Assembly: GCA_030159075.1 (NCBI GenBank)
Contig: BROG01000294.1
Location: forward strand, 787,071-851,070
DNA from: Atrina japonica
Lineage: Eukaryota; Mollusca; Bivalvia; Pterioida; Pinnidae
Direction: 5' to 3'
Length of the DNA stretch: 64,000 nucleotides
Shown: one piece after another, positions 1-15,100 of the stretch
Layout: each line of letters opens with the position of its first letter
Numbering within the stretch: the first letter of the stretch is position 1
The notes under the pieces: generated by a model
The model's input: the letters and a program-made list of their open reading frames with translations, nothing else
Databases searched by the model: none
What the model was told of the DNA's origin: nothing
Program-made: the position numbers and the translations under genes

Positions 1-3000
1 TGAAAAAACCATTCCCCTGAGAAATAAGTCAGTGATAAAGACTGTAACCTATTATAACTCTGACACATTTTTTCTCACCCTCACTTAGCTGTTGGTCTGT
101 ATTTTCAAAAGGTCAGTGGTCTTTTTTATGGGTATTTTGAAACCTGTTTTACTCCTGCAGAAATTAAAGCTGACTGCCATCATTGAAAGAAAGATTGTTT
201 ACGTGTGGTGTTATTGTGGTGTTAAAGGGGGAGCTGTGTTTCCCCCCTTTTTTACTAATTAGATTGATATACAAAGACTAAAAAGATCAACAACGGCATA
301 CAAATTCTTAAATTCCTATATATTTTGTGAAACTTGCTTGGGAAACCCAGGTTTGGCAATTGTTCACTTGCAACTGATTAACTCAGCCTTACTATTTGAA
401 TATGAATACCACACAGGACCTGACCTTATTTTCACAAAATATATAGGAATAAAGATTTTTATGCCTGTGCATAGCTCTTATTTATTATTGGTCATCAAGA
501 CAAGTAGTAAAAGTAGAAAATTATGTTTCAGGGTAAACACAGCTTATGCCCCTTTAAACATAAATCAATCAACCAAACAACAACAAGATGGACAAGACAC
601 CTTTCTTTCAGGTATACAGGTGGTTATTACGTACCTGTTATCTTCGTTGGCTCTGTAGAAGACTAGAAATGGGTCAGATTTTCCAAAAAAGTCTTTCTTG
701 TCCAAATGAGTAGCTTTGAAATGTAGTGTAGCAACATCCTGTAATTTAATAAAAATATGAATTATAAAGAATATGAAAAGAATTACAATGCTACATAAGC
801 TTGATAATCAGGGATTACTTTGGCCTACTTTTATATGTAATGATGTTTATGTGCCATGCTTAATTTTTTTCTGCCAAAAAAATAAAAAAATAAAAAAATA
901 AAAACATGAATAAAGAGATGATTTGGACATCTGAAAATTGTTTTTTTAAGGAAAAATTAAGGGCTTTTTTCTCACATGTATATTGTGAAATCAAGCAGAA
1001 ATAAAAATTTAAGTCATAATAGCTTTCCTCTGTAAAGTGGTATATCTATTCATATGCATAAATGTATTTTTTTTTGTTTCAAAACACTTCTAAAATTATT
1101 TACAGCTTAACCAATCAAAATGTCAATCAAAACCAAGCTAAAAACTTAAAATGGTCAACCTACCTTACATTTGCCTACTTCCTCTGTCCGAACTACAAAA
1201 GATATGATAAACAAAATACACCAAAATAATAATTACATGTACATGTGATACCTATATAAACATCAAATTTTTAGAACAAGGTAGGTAAATCAATATTGTA
1301 ACTTTTTTGAAAAATGTTTATGTATGTAATTGTTTATACTTCAAATGTAGAAATGTACGTATGAGGTTAAAGGTCAACGGACACAAAAATTCAGTGTTGA
1401 TTTTATTTAGTTTTACAGACACGAGCTAAATATATTCTAAAACAATTCATATAGATCTATGTAAAAAAATGCATTTTATTAAAGATATCAAAAGTTGATG
1501 TCCAAAACACTCGTGACACCTACTCCAAACCAAGCCGTATTTTTCTTTGACACAGATATCAGCGGCTTAAATATGACTTATTCCAAACACGTAAATAACA
1601 TCTCAGAAATATAATGAAATGTTTAGCTATGTTCATTATCGGTAATTTACTTACATACCAAAAATGCCTACAAATTTACATTTAAACAGAATAAAATACT
1701 TCGAGTGAGACATAATATGAAAGTAATATGTCCAAAAAACTAAAGATTTGTCGTCCGAATCTGAAACACATGTACCTGGCTTTATTTTTAGATTAATTAC
1801 ATCTGCCCTCTTTAACAGTAAAGGTGATAATGATTTGGTCATAATAGGGATCTCCGATAACGACTTGTTTTGTTTACTATTCCCTTTGTGTATATGAATT
1901 CATTTTGGTTGTAGGCCTACATGTATATAAATTCACGAGTCATTACTTCTCTTGTCTACCACCTCCAATTTTATTATCTATGTCGGTCTATGTATCCTAA
2001 TATGGTAAAAAATATATGCATGTTACATACTTATTGTTTTTACATGATAAGGAAACATTTATTTTTAGCATGGTAAATATTAATATGATTAGGTGACTGC
2101 CAACTTAGTTGTACAGCCTACTATGAGGACGTTTTGTTCATGAGTGAATTAAAGTCTATAAAGATGCATAATTTACCTATAAATCTAGTATTTTTATCAG
2201 ACAGAGTAGACTGGATTGCATTTTGGAGGAATAAAATATTTTCCTCAATATAGACACAGACGGGAAATTGGCAACTAAGCTATATGACAAACACAACGAT
2301 TTCGGCTTTCCCATTGTAAATTTTCCACATTTAAGAAGTAATATCTCTCAGTCACCCGCATATGGAGTTTATATTTCACAAATGATCCGATATGCCAGGG
2401 CGTGTACAACATATGAAGATTTCATATACAGAGGTAAACTACTCACTAACAAATTATTGACACAGGGATATCGAAAACAGCATTTAATGTCAACGTTCCG
2501 CAAATTTTTATGGTCAGTATACTAAATCTTGTTTGCAATTACTCTGTTTCACTAAGTGAAATGGGAATGCCTTTTCCTCCATGGCGGTTGTTGAGACCTC
2601 TGGTTTCCAGATTGTGACGTGGATGTCACTTTTTTACCGTATTTCATCTGGTCCTGGACATTCTGTTGATTCATAGTTTGGTATCTGTGACAGGGGATAT
2701 TCTACGATCCTTTTTGGCACAGTAGGAGACCACCTCACAATTAAGACCATGGTTTCCAGGTCCTTCTTTGTATCCATTACAGAACCGGACTTTTGAGACC
2801 ACCTGTCCTAATAAGGCCACTTTGAGTCAGTCAGTTAGGTGGTCTTAATAGCGAGGTTCCACTGTATTTGCTTTCTATTTGCAACTAAATTCTTAATTGA
2901 ATGCTGCATATTTCAATACAGATAACTATATGGTACTGTGTTTGACACTACTTCAGTAATCATGGGCATGATCGATTGTATGTCACAAACCAAGCGCTCT

Positions 3001-3124
3001 GTGATTTCCCGATCATTGCCGAAGGGAGCCAATCAGAGCCTAGGCATTTTTAGGAAGGTAAATATCTCGATACCTGTGCAGTTTTTGACATTCGGGGTTT
3101 TGAATTAATGCTTATATGGACAAA

Positions 3125-3188
<64 letters not shown>

Positions 3189-6100
3189 GGAAAAAAAATA
3201 AAAAAATTTCGTGTCTGTTGACCTTTAAATTTTAACTAACTACCGGTATGTGATGAAGAGTTTTTCATGTAAATTAACACACACATCCCCCCTGGCATAT
3301 TATTTTCACAGTTTAGCTAAGAATTATAGTTTCATACTGGACTGCTCCTAGAAAGTCATGACATTCCGTAAACACTTAAACAACAACTCCTGTAAATATC
3401 CACATTTAGACAAATATGTAATGAGTTGTATATATGTGCTGGAGTAGAAAGGAATAGCTGTATCTTGTGCATTCTGTTTCTGAAGACTGTGTGAAAGATT
3501 TCCAAATAAAGATTAGAATTTCCCTCAATAATTTTCCAAACAATTTATGACTAAATAGAGTTTAAGAATTCTTCAAAATCTGCTGAAGTACGCTTATATA
3601 AGCAAAAGAGCTCCTTGAATATACAATGTAGGGTCTGTCAGGTAACTGGAAATATACATTTCTTTTTTGTTAAGCTCTAAAAGTATCATAATTTTTTCTT
3701 AACATTTATGACACTTTAATATTAAATTAAATGTTATTCAAATTACATTTCTTTTATATTCTAAGGACGAGACCACTAATCATTTCCTTTTATCATGTTT
3801 ACATAGAATTTCATATTTTCTATTTAATGAAAAAAAAAATACTTACCCATTAATTTACCAGAGTTTTTAACTTGACCACTGAAAGTACAACGATGAATAA
3901 TGAGGGAACTTAGAAAATCTAATTTACATCTTTATTATCTGATCTCCATGGCTATGGAAACATACACTGATGATCCACAATATAAGACTACAAAATAAAA
4001 TGATTTGTGCCACACTGGACTCTAATCTGAATCTGTGAGAACGTTTGTCAGTTAAGTTTACTTGTGAAGGACCAGTGGTCTCTTCCTGTGTACATTGTAA
4101 CAGGGTTTTTTCTTCTGCCATAATATCTTATCGCATAATATTTTTTGAGAAAGCACTTCAAGCAGATGATTTATTTACATTTTTTCTACAAACAAGCTCA
4201 AATCAAAGTACCAAAAGTACTGATACGAGTTGATGGCAATCGTAAATTTTAATGAGGTATAATACACTCAGTATACTGAATACTTCTTAATTCACAAAAA
4301 TTAGGTTTTACAAAAAAACAACTAAAAATCGATTCAGATATTTGGCCTAACATGAGTAGCCTACTGATGGCTTATTCATTAAGGAACAAACTACAGTCAA
4401 AACTCGTTATGTCAAGATCGGTATTATCGATTTACCTGGTTATGTCAACATCAAACGCCGGCTCCGGCAGTTTTCCTTCTATATCTTACTATAAAAAGAC
4501 CTGATAACTCGAGATCAGAAAAGTCGAAAAACAGTTAATGTCCAGTTATCTCGAAGTTATTTTTGTACATCGTCATTAAATCATTGTGGTTATATGACTA
4601 GGACTGAACAAATATATTTTCTGTATCAGGTTTTTAGTACATATAAGAAATAAAAATCTTCAAAAAAATTCTGTTATTTTGCTCTCCGATCTTAAATTCA
4701 TATAGTTATTGATACTTTCTATAATTCGTTTTTAGATTTTCCATTCTGGAATGTATACTAATAGTGTCACTTATGTAATCTAAAAAGCAGCATGGGATGT
4801 TCCTATTCAAATTTGTGAAGTTTATTTGCCAATACATTTGCGTCTTAAAAATTAAATTTTTTGTTTGTTTATTTATTGTTGTTTAACGTCCCACTCAAGA
4901 ATATTTCACTCATATGGAGATGTCACCAAATGCCGGTGCGTCTTCAAAAAATCGGTAAATACTCATTGAAGTGAGGGTTCTTTAATAACCTACTGTACAT
5001 TCAGTTTTTACTGTCTTGAAAGACAGGAAACCAATTCGCCGGCGGGACTCGAACTTGACAAAGAGTCACATGGTTTTTGCCAGGCGGTCTTAAAAAAAAT
5101 GCAAACATAATTAATTCTTTTTTATTTGCTTTCAATATTGTTTGACAAAACACATGGTTTTTGTGGCTGTCAAATTGCACATATATTAATAATAAGAGAC
5201 AAACAAATACATTCTCACAATTCTCACAAAAAAGAAAGAGAGAATCAGAATTGTATTTAGTGACAGACCTTTTAACTCGTGGAACCGTTTATCTTGAATT
5301 TTTTGCTTGGTCCCGATGACTTCGAGATAACAAGGTTTGACTGTACATAGATCAACAATATGATTATAAAATCTTGTGCTTATAAACATCATTTCATCGA
5401 TATTAAATTTCTATGCGATACGACAGTATTATACTCTAAGCCTATACTTCCTATCAACAGCCTTAAATCTTTAGGTCAATACGTGTACATGTAAGACATT
5501 TACCCAACTTCTAAGAATGCCGCGAGTTTCTCACCAGTTTAGATCACATGAATGGGGAATGATGCAACCATGTCCAACTTCACAGATATATCTTGCCAAT
5601 ACACAGTAAGGGAAACTTGACCAAAACTTATTTGCATATTAATCGCGAGCAAGAATTGTTAAATGTCCAGTCTATTGCTTTTAATGTCAATTCTATCACA
5701 GAGTACAATGGTAAAAAATAATTGAAAAGTAATATCCTAAAGCAAATTTATAATATCTTAAATTCATAAAGAACGCTTTAATAGTATATATTTCAACAAG
5801 TTTTGTAGACCTATATTTTTCAACAAATTGTTACTATATTTTCGTCATTTTAAAAAGCAAAAATATATGAAAAAAGTGTGATTTGGAAATTTCAACCTTG
5901 AAGTTGAGTTCATGTTGCTGAAATGCACATACATGTGTAATATTGCGTCAATATAATGTGTTATTAACCTCATACTGCAAAATGTGCTTTGAAATTGTTC
6001 CCAATAAACAACTTAGCATAACATAACTGCGTTGATGTTCCATCAACTCGTAAAAATGTAAACTACCAGTATGTAATTCCCCATATGGTATAAATCTGAC

Positions 6101-9100
6101 AACATGATAGTTATATCAAATCACTATAAACTCAAATCTCTGTCATGAAAGACCATCTGTCTTACATTATCAACTCGTCTGGAATCCTGAAAAAGGCTTC
6201 CCAGAACTTTTAAAACTCAAAAATTTTCTGGACTCCCTCATCATGCTCATGCATTTGTATTTGCTGATACTCAATTTATCACTACATGTATGTAATAATT
6301 AACTCTCTGAGCTTTAATAATTTAACATTTCTGGGAAGCATACCCTAAACCATAAGGAAATTGCAATTTTTGTGTCTGGAAGCTAGAGTATACCTCATCA
6401 TGCTTCAAAATTAATCCATCAATGATATTTTTAATGATAAAGAGGTCATAACTCAATGCATGGAGGATACTAGGCCAAAATTCTGTCCCGATTTTAGTAA
6501 CTTTTCTTGCTGATCAAACTTTCTTTTGAAAAAGATAATTAAAGTGGTTTATTAGCATATTGCTATGTGTTTTTTTGTGTCTGAATGCAGAAAAAAGGGA
6601 TTTCAAATTAAAAAAACATATCTGAAAGATGTGTAAAACCCTACCCCTAATGAAATATTGCCTCACAATTAATCCAACACTTAAAATATGTGCAGTGTTG
6701 AGGGAGAGAGTGCCACCAAAAGTTGATAAAATATATGTAAAACAATTCATTTTGCTATAAAAAGTCGAAAAAATGTTCACGCCTCGCACCACTTGGTGTC
6801 TTTATTTAAAATTTACACCACTCCTACTTGAAATCATCACTCAACAATTGATGTGGTATGCATTGCATAAACAGTTTTAATTTAATTTTAAATTTTATTT
6901 GTTAAAGTATAAACAAGTTTAATTAATGTCACCAGACTGAAACCTAACACCCTTTAAAACCACCTTTTGATTTGCTTCCTACACCACTGCATGAAGAACG
7001 CACCTTTTTCACACGCATGTCGTCTTGTCACCCCCTCCCCTCTTTGAAAATTCCTGGATCCACCCCTGTAAATCCATTCTCAATATTTTACTTTTCTGGA
7101 CCCAGCTACACCACTGCACTGTACCATATAAATATCATTAAATGATGTAACCAACAAAGTTAACACCCAGTAATGGCAAAGCCCAACTATCACCGAGTGT
7201 AATGTTTTCGTAAATGGAAGGATGAAGATCATTCAAAATAAACTGATGTAACAAATTATGTTTTTATGATATTGATAAATTTTGACAGAATCGATGAGAC
7301 AGTTTTGCCTGTTAAAAAATAGAGCACTCGTGGATACATGTAAATATATATGAATTTCTCAGTCTTTGAATTCTTGATGCCATGAAAAATATTTTAGATA
7401 TAATACACATTCCTAATTTGCCAATAGCATGTTAAATGAGTTTACCATGTAGAAAAAAGAATTGCACACTTGCATACTTACATGAGGGGCATTTCTACTT
7501 TAACTTTTGAAACCAGTTCTCCCAATGAGCATTCGTATCTTCCAATAAAATCCTGAATTTAAAATAAAGAGACATAAAGTTACGATTTTTCTGGTCCACA
7601 TCTTGTCAACCAGCTAAGGGGGGAGGGCGTTTATAAGCACATGGGCACTTAATGGGTCAATCCAATGACTAAAGTAGAGGGTCACACAAAAGTAAGTTAT
7701 CATAAATGTATCCACTGCTTCATATGACTATAAGCATTTCACCGATATAAATCCCTGATGCTTATTTTCAGACAGATATTTCTGAAAAAATCCAACATAA
7801 TCATTTGTAAACAACAGCGTGGAACCTGTCTGGCAACACCACTCTAGTGAACGGCAACCTGTTTTGAGAAACCACATTTCAAAATCCATTCAATTAATTG
7901 TGTGAAAGTCTGGTGACAATCACTTGGAAAAGAACTATGAGATAATTAATGAAATTCCACCAAAACTGGGATAGGTTGGGCCTTATTTCAAAGTTTTATT
8001 CCGGGGAGACCTTAGATGCCCTGGTGAGAGAGGGACATACTACCACATGACACCCTTACTGGAATTTTGAACCTCAAATTAATCTTTCATCATAATTATA
8101 ACTTGTGAACACTCAGACATCAATGTTCAATCTTGGAATATGTCTACCGGTACTTACAATAACTTTAATTTCCACATCTCTAGCATGGTTATAAGTGCTC
8201 ATCATACTATTACTAATATGTGCATTAGAAACATCTAAGGCAATACTTCTTTGAAATTGAGTGTACAAAATAGTCCTCTCTCAGTTAAGAATATATTACA
8301 TGTATTACAAGTACAACTTGCAATCTCGTAATGTTGAAATCGAATGAGTCGAAATTCCTGTTATATCGAAGTTAAACAACCGGTCCCAATTTTAATTGAT
8401 AGACGAGTAAGATTTAATTAAATTTCGGTTGTCTCAAATTCCAGATATCTCGAAGGAATAGAGGTAGTCCCTTGAACTTGAGACAACGAGATTCTACTGT
8501 ATTTTACTGTCACATTACAAACAAGAAACACTATACTTCCTATGACTAAACCATTTACAAAGATTTCAAAGTTCCATAACTCTAGCAAATATTTCACAAT
8601 GTTTGTTATAATCAGTATCATTTGAGAATATATTGACACATAGCTTTATACCAAATTTGGTTAAAATTTGACGAAAGAAAATTCAAGGTTTATTTTTGGA
8701 AACAAAAATGTTGTAAAGTGACACACAGACAAACAATGGAACTAAAAACAATATGCACTGATCTTTGATCTCCCAGGTGTAAATGTATACTTACATGTGA
8801 GGCGAGACTCTTTGATGGAGAATCCACATCATACCTAGATAAAATATACAACAGTTAGGCATCAATTATATACATGTATACAGCTCACGATGAGATAGGC
8901 AATTAGCATGATGAGCAAATATTGCATACCTGCATATTTTTCTATTAACACAAATATTTAATTATAAAAAAGAAAATAGAATTCCATAAAATTTCATGAA
9001 AAATTTCTTTTACACACTCAACAACTTTTCAGTAATACAGTGGTTGCTGATTTTTTATTTTATTTTTACACAGTGAAACCTGTCTTGAGAGACCACATCA

Positions 9101-12100
9101 TTTGAGAGATGAAATTCTTAGAAGCACTAGGATAAACAATTCTTTTAACAAAAACTCTTTTAAGGGACCACCTGTCTTGGGAGACAGACAGGTTCCACTG
9201 CAATGGTGAAGGAAAAAAAACAGAAATGGCTACATGGCTGTCTACAAGTAAACTTGAATTCCAGGCTCAAACCTACACTGGCCAGAAATGAGAGTTGTCA
9301 AGGTTTTAAGTTTGATGCCCTAGCCTCTTGGCCATTAAAGACCCCAGACAGGCTAGATCCTACATGTACATGTATAACAGTATATTGATCAGAGATGAAG
9401 GGCATCATACTCTAAGTCTAAAGTGGGATGTTCTGACCTCTTGGCCATAAACCAGTCAGAACCAACCATGTGCTGATCAGAGATGAAAGGCATCATGGTC
9501 TTAAGTGGGATGTTCTGACCTCTTGACCACAAGAGGACCCCTGTGCACTTTATATAAAGGAAGACAGATTTACATTGCAAGAATACAGGTACAACAGGGA
9601 ATGGCAATATAAAATCACTTTTTGATATACTGTAGAATCAGAAAATTTTGTTGTTTTAAAAATAAAATAAACTGCTTGACATTTAATTTCACTGAAATCA
9701 AAAACTGTTTGCATAGGAACCAATTACTATTACATCAAAACATGTATTAATCTATATAATTTATGCAAAATTTCATCATGGTTTTAATTTTGCTAAATGA
9801 AAACAATGAAATAAGTGAATTAAATCCACAATGAAACATTTTCATTCAACAGTATGCTGAGGATATGGAAGCTAACATTTTCTACTTACACTTCAAATTT
9901 TAACTTCTGATTCTCCTCAAACAGATAGTTTACAATAAATGTCTGAGCAAAGTCAGGATTCAAATTGTCTTGTATGACTTCTGTTCGTCCAATCTGAAAT
10001 ACACAAATAATGCCCTTAGTTAAATGTAAGGTTGGTAATAAACTGAAAGTTATCCTAGATTATGATATTTCTGGAGAAAATTGAATTATGGTGGCAATCA
10101 TTTTTCATAACCATGATATTCAGAGACGAGGCCACAAAATAAAAAGAAATCATAGTAACCCATTTAGATGTTACGCTAAAATGAATGATCAAAACCTACA
10201 GGTTAAGATAACAATTATGAACACCCAAAAATATATACATGTATATAACATGTATAACCAAAGGCCTGAATGGCCACAATGACGCTGAGCACTTGAACAA
10301 GAGGCACAAAGGGCCTTAACGGTCACCTGAGTAAAAGAGCAACAATCGCTTAAACCAAAGTGCCTGTTAAGGCCAACTTTAAGATGGGAATCATGCAAGA
10401 CACTTTAGGACTGCAAAATTGTGTTTGAATAATACTAACAACCTAAATTTATTTGTACTATGTATGTGGTATTGCGTGGTTTACCTGATTGTGCAATAAA
10501 ATTCACTCAAAGCAAGCAGCAATTCATTTTATATTTTTAATACCTACTAAACAAAATCTCAGAGTATTAGACAAATTACACTATAAACAACTTAATTAAG
10601 ATAGTCTGTTATGCACCGACTTGTATTTTTTTTCTGGGTGACATAGGGCTACCAATGCCTTCCACATATAGATCACGTCCATCTCTACTGCCGAAAACCT
10701 TTGTGCCTGTCCAGCATTGGCCATGAGGCTTATAGCAGTGTTTATACAAAATTTGCACCATACAATGCAATTTTAGGCTACCGGTGGCATTTAATAATTC
10801 TCCTATCTCTGTTTCGAGAATAACGAAAAGGCCAGAGGAGTTACTAGTCGGGCGACCGGTGTATTGGCGAAAAATACCCTACTCAGATGGTGTGAATGCA
10901 ATTTCTTGTACACTATAAAAACAACTGCAGATTATCGGATAAAATTTTTTCATCAATCAAAGCGCGGTGTTTGTTTAAACAAAAAGTTTAAAGAGAAATT
11001 GGCGTCTCTGATCAGTCCCTACAACTTTCAAATGCATATGCCTATGATCCTCCCTGTAATTCTAACTTGAACTTTGACCCCAAACCTTTTTTTCTATACA
11101 AACTTTGATTGCCTTCACTATTGGGAATTTTCTTACCAAATTGATTGAAATCAGACATTTTGAATTTTTGGCTGATTTTACGCCCACCCCCCAATGGGGG
11201 TCGTTTTTTCATCAAATAATTTATTCATTTCCAAACTTAAGCCTATTCCTAGAAATGCTAAATATCAAATATGAAGTCATTCCCATTGTTGGTTCTTAAG
11301 AAGAAGATTTTTAGACATTTTCCCCTTTAAGGCCCCTTTTAAGGATCTAAGGTGGCATAACTCCACAATTTTAAAAACTCTGAAACTTCACATTGGGAAA
11401 CTTCCTGCCTGGTTACAAATTGACCAACAATTTTTGAGAAGAATTCAATTAAAGATTTCCATATGTGGCCCGCTTTTAACATGGGGCCCAAAGAGTCACA
11501 ATCGTTTTTTTATTACAAACTTTGATTGCCTTTACTGGGGGATGCTTTCTACTAAAATGGTTGAAATCTGACAGAATTTTTGGCTGATTTCAGTGCCCCC
11601 TGGTGGGACCGTTTTTAATTAAATAAATTTTCTTTCACAAACTTTGTAAACCTCCCCCATTGATGCTAAATATCAAATATGAAGTCATAATTGTTGGTTC
11701 TTGAGAAGAAGATTTTTAAACATTTTCCTATTTTAACCCTTTTTAGGCTGCTTTGGATGATCTAGGGGACATCTCCACAATTTTCACAAACATGAAGCGT
11801 CTTCACATGAATCTCCTGCCAACTTAGGTTGATGCCTTGTGATTCTTGAGAAGAAGTCCTAAAGAAGATTTCAATATTTGGCCCCTTTTTAAATTGGCCC
11901 CCAAAGGATCAGAACCTTTTATTTCTACATAAAACTTTGATTGCCTTTCCTATGCTTTCTACCAAATTTGATTGAAATCTGACAACTTTGAATTTTTGCC
12001 CGATTTCACCCCCCTAGTGGGGCCGTTTTTAATCAGATAATTTTATTTCACAAACTTTGTAAACATCCCCCTAAAGATGCTAAATATCAAATATGAAGTC

Positions 12101-15100
12101 ATCCTTGTTAGTTCTTGAGAAGAAGATTTTTAAAGATTTCCTAATTTTACCCCTTTTTGACCCCTTATGGGGCCCCTTTAGGAGTCTGACCCTTTATATT
12201 CACAAACTTGAAGGAGCTTCTGCATGGGGGATACTTCCTACCAAGTTTTGCTGAAATTGGCCCACTGGTTTTTGAATTGAAGATTAAAAAATTCAAAAGA
12301 AAGCACGACGCACGACGACGGACGAAGAGTGATCGCTATAGGTCACCAGGACCTTTCGGTCAGGTGACCTAAAAATTACAAAGCCTGTTGCTATGGGTAT
12401 GCCTAGAAAATCTAACAATCTAGTAAAGTAAAATATAGGTGCATTCACATCTGTAGTTGTTACACTTCTGTAGTACAGGGGTGCTAACATATAGATCACA
12501 ACAACACTCAATCAACTTTGTTTTAGGCCTACAGCTAGCCTAATATCTATGGAAATGCTGGAAGTCAGCAGAGAGGAAAACAAGGATATGAGAACCAAAA
12601 AATACATCATTTATGTTTAATAAACTATAAAGCATAAACTATATAGCATAAACATAATGTAAATGATGTATGTTTGTTACGCAGTTTCTGATACAGTCGT
12701 GAATTCCAATGCTATATAGTAACGTTAAAGATCATTATTTTGTGACTTGTATACAGTGCATTACACACACACAAGGTCACATTTAATAGTTCTATTAAGC
12801 ATAATTACAAATGGATGTTTGGAGTAGACCCCTAGAAAGTTGAAATATGATAAATCTAAGTCGGAAAACTTCACAACATGCTTAATGTTAGATCTATGTC
12901 AACAACATCGAGCTGCTCAAATCGTTTTTGATTACATTACATATTATCATAAATAAAATTTCAGATTCCAACTGCACTTCCGAAATATGTAATAAATAAA
13001 AGTTGTTAAACCCGTGAAGAAAGAGATAATGATTTAACATGTATAATGGATAAAACAGAGGCGATGCTAGCTCTTCCTCTATCTTCAAATCTCTGTATTC
13101 ATATGATAGAAGTAGATCCTAATGTGTACAAATGAATATAGTAAGCCTAATATATCGATTCATTTATCAAAGTTATCATAAAAGTTTTATTTACCTTTTA
13201 ATATTGTTAATAGCATGGTAGAAGTTACAACAAATGCATGAATAGAAAGAATATACACTGAATATCCTTGTTGAAAGCCTTAGTTTTAGTGTTTTGAGGC
13301 TGCAGACAAAACTGTGATGAGTCGGAATCTGCATGATTCTTATATAACATTTTACTTCACTCAACATCATAATAATGAAAAAAAAAATTGAAGTGAAAGA
13401 TATCATCTAGAAGGAAAAGGAGGTTATGTGATTTGTATTTTTCATAACCTCCACGTAACCTAAATGATAGCTCTCATGTTATTTTGTGGTCTGAGAAATG
13501 CCTAAATACATGTATACTCAAACATAGTGACACACAGACATTTTACTATACAAATTCATGAAATTTAGTATACAATGTAAGTAACTGACAGAAATAATTA
13601 GTGAAACTTGTGTATAATGACCTCCTTAAGGACACAAGAAAACTGGTCTTTATAAGGAAGTGATCTTTATAGAGGTTGATTTGTACACAAATGGTACTAA
13701 TGAGGACAGAAAAAAAAGTCTTTGTGACCAGGTGGTCTTTATACACAGGTGGTCGTTGAAGCAGGTTTTACTGTATTTACCAATCTGAAATGTTTTCACA
13801 ATACAGAAAAGATGAGAATGTTTTTTACCTCATAAAAAGAATTTGTCTTTAAGTCTTTCATAAACAAAACACACATTGGGTCAGACTTTGAAAACACATC
13901 CATATCTCGGAGGTTTCTGAAAATTGAAAAGAAAGATGTCACAACAATATGAACATGCCAGAGCACATGCTTGTCTATTACCAAGGATGTCATTAACTTT
14001 TTTAGTAACAGGTGAGACTGTCAAAGTAGCAGGAGAATTTGTCTTTTTTGTATAAAAGTCTGTAATTTTGTCAAAAGTGCGCATATATTAATGAGAGTAG
14101 GGTATTAAATGTATTTATTCAACTGTAGTTAATAAAAAAATGAGAAACATTTAGAGCAGGTTTTTGGTAAAATACTCAACACTTTCCAAATTTAGTGGGT
14201 ATCTTTTCCCCAAAAATTTCAATCAAATGGGCATTTTCCTAATCTGTTGCCCACTAGGGAACTTTCAAGTTAGCCCTGATTACCGTTATGACCCTACATT
14301 TATTCGCGCCTTTTCGATTTTGTTCCTCATATGTTCTTCCGGTTTTCATATTTACCTCCCCAACGTATGTAAAGTAAATGGAAATATTTTTACTTTTTAG
14401 CGCATTAAATTTATTTTGTATAAAGAAACCCAAGAGACTCTTAAAACATACCACACTGAGTTATTTGGTTGAATGCAAAATTACTGAAATGTATCAGGCA
14501 GAGAAAAATGTGTGGACAGAGCGGGAATCGAACCCAGGACCTTCTGAACACTTGCAGAGCGCATTTACCATTTGTGCTATGGGGCTATCTACATGTTTAT
14601 ATTACCGAAACTGGAAATAACATTGAGGAAGATTTCTTTAGAATCATGCAACTGGGGATAATAAAAGCAGGATTTTAACAGTAATCCGGGCTAACTCAAA
14701 ATTCCCTATTATGCTTTGGACAAAGTACAATGTTGAATTCAAATTAAATTTCTGTATTTTTGTCAAATATACTTTTGAAACCAAAAATTTTATTGTAATA
14801 AATGTCTCCATATACATGAACAATGTACTTGTATTTATCAATACTCTTTTTGATGGCTTGGGTGGTAAATACATTTGTACCAGTTAATTACTACATTCAC
14901 CATATCTAACTGTCTGTACATGTATGTCCATACTTTAAATCATGATATGAGTAACAGTAATTAGAGACGATCAATAAAATGTAGATCTACAGTATAACTA
15001 CTCTACACTATGTAGCTGTACATAAGACGTGTGAGACTTGTTTGTCTGAAGCAACATACCAGAGTTTTTGAAATTCATCGGTCTTACCAGAAAAACCGGT

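Larger units (their letters stand above)
4224..6052. mobile_element. DNA element R3 (TIR TACGAGTTGATGG), copy 1, interrupted
   Basis: Begins TACGAGTTGATGG and ends with its exact reverse complement at 6040-6052. Without the 952-base insertion it is about 877 bp. Related copies lie at 16883-17735 and 36481-37231. No coding potential seen, so a non-autonomous DNA transposon. Lies in a copine intron. Confidence 0.78.

Noticed and set aside
338..658. 106-codon plus-strand frame
   Set aside because: Lies in MITE R4 and overlaps the antisense of copine exon 8; not conserved in the other R4 copies.
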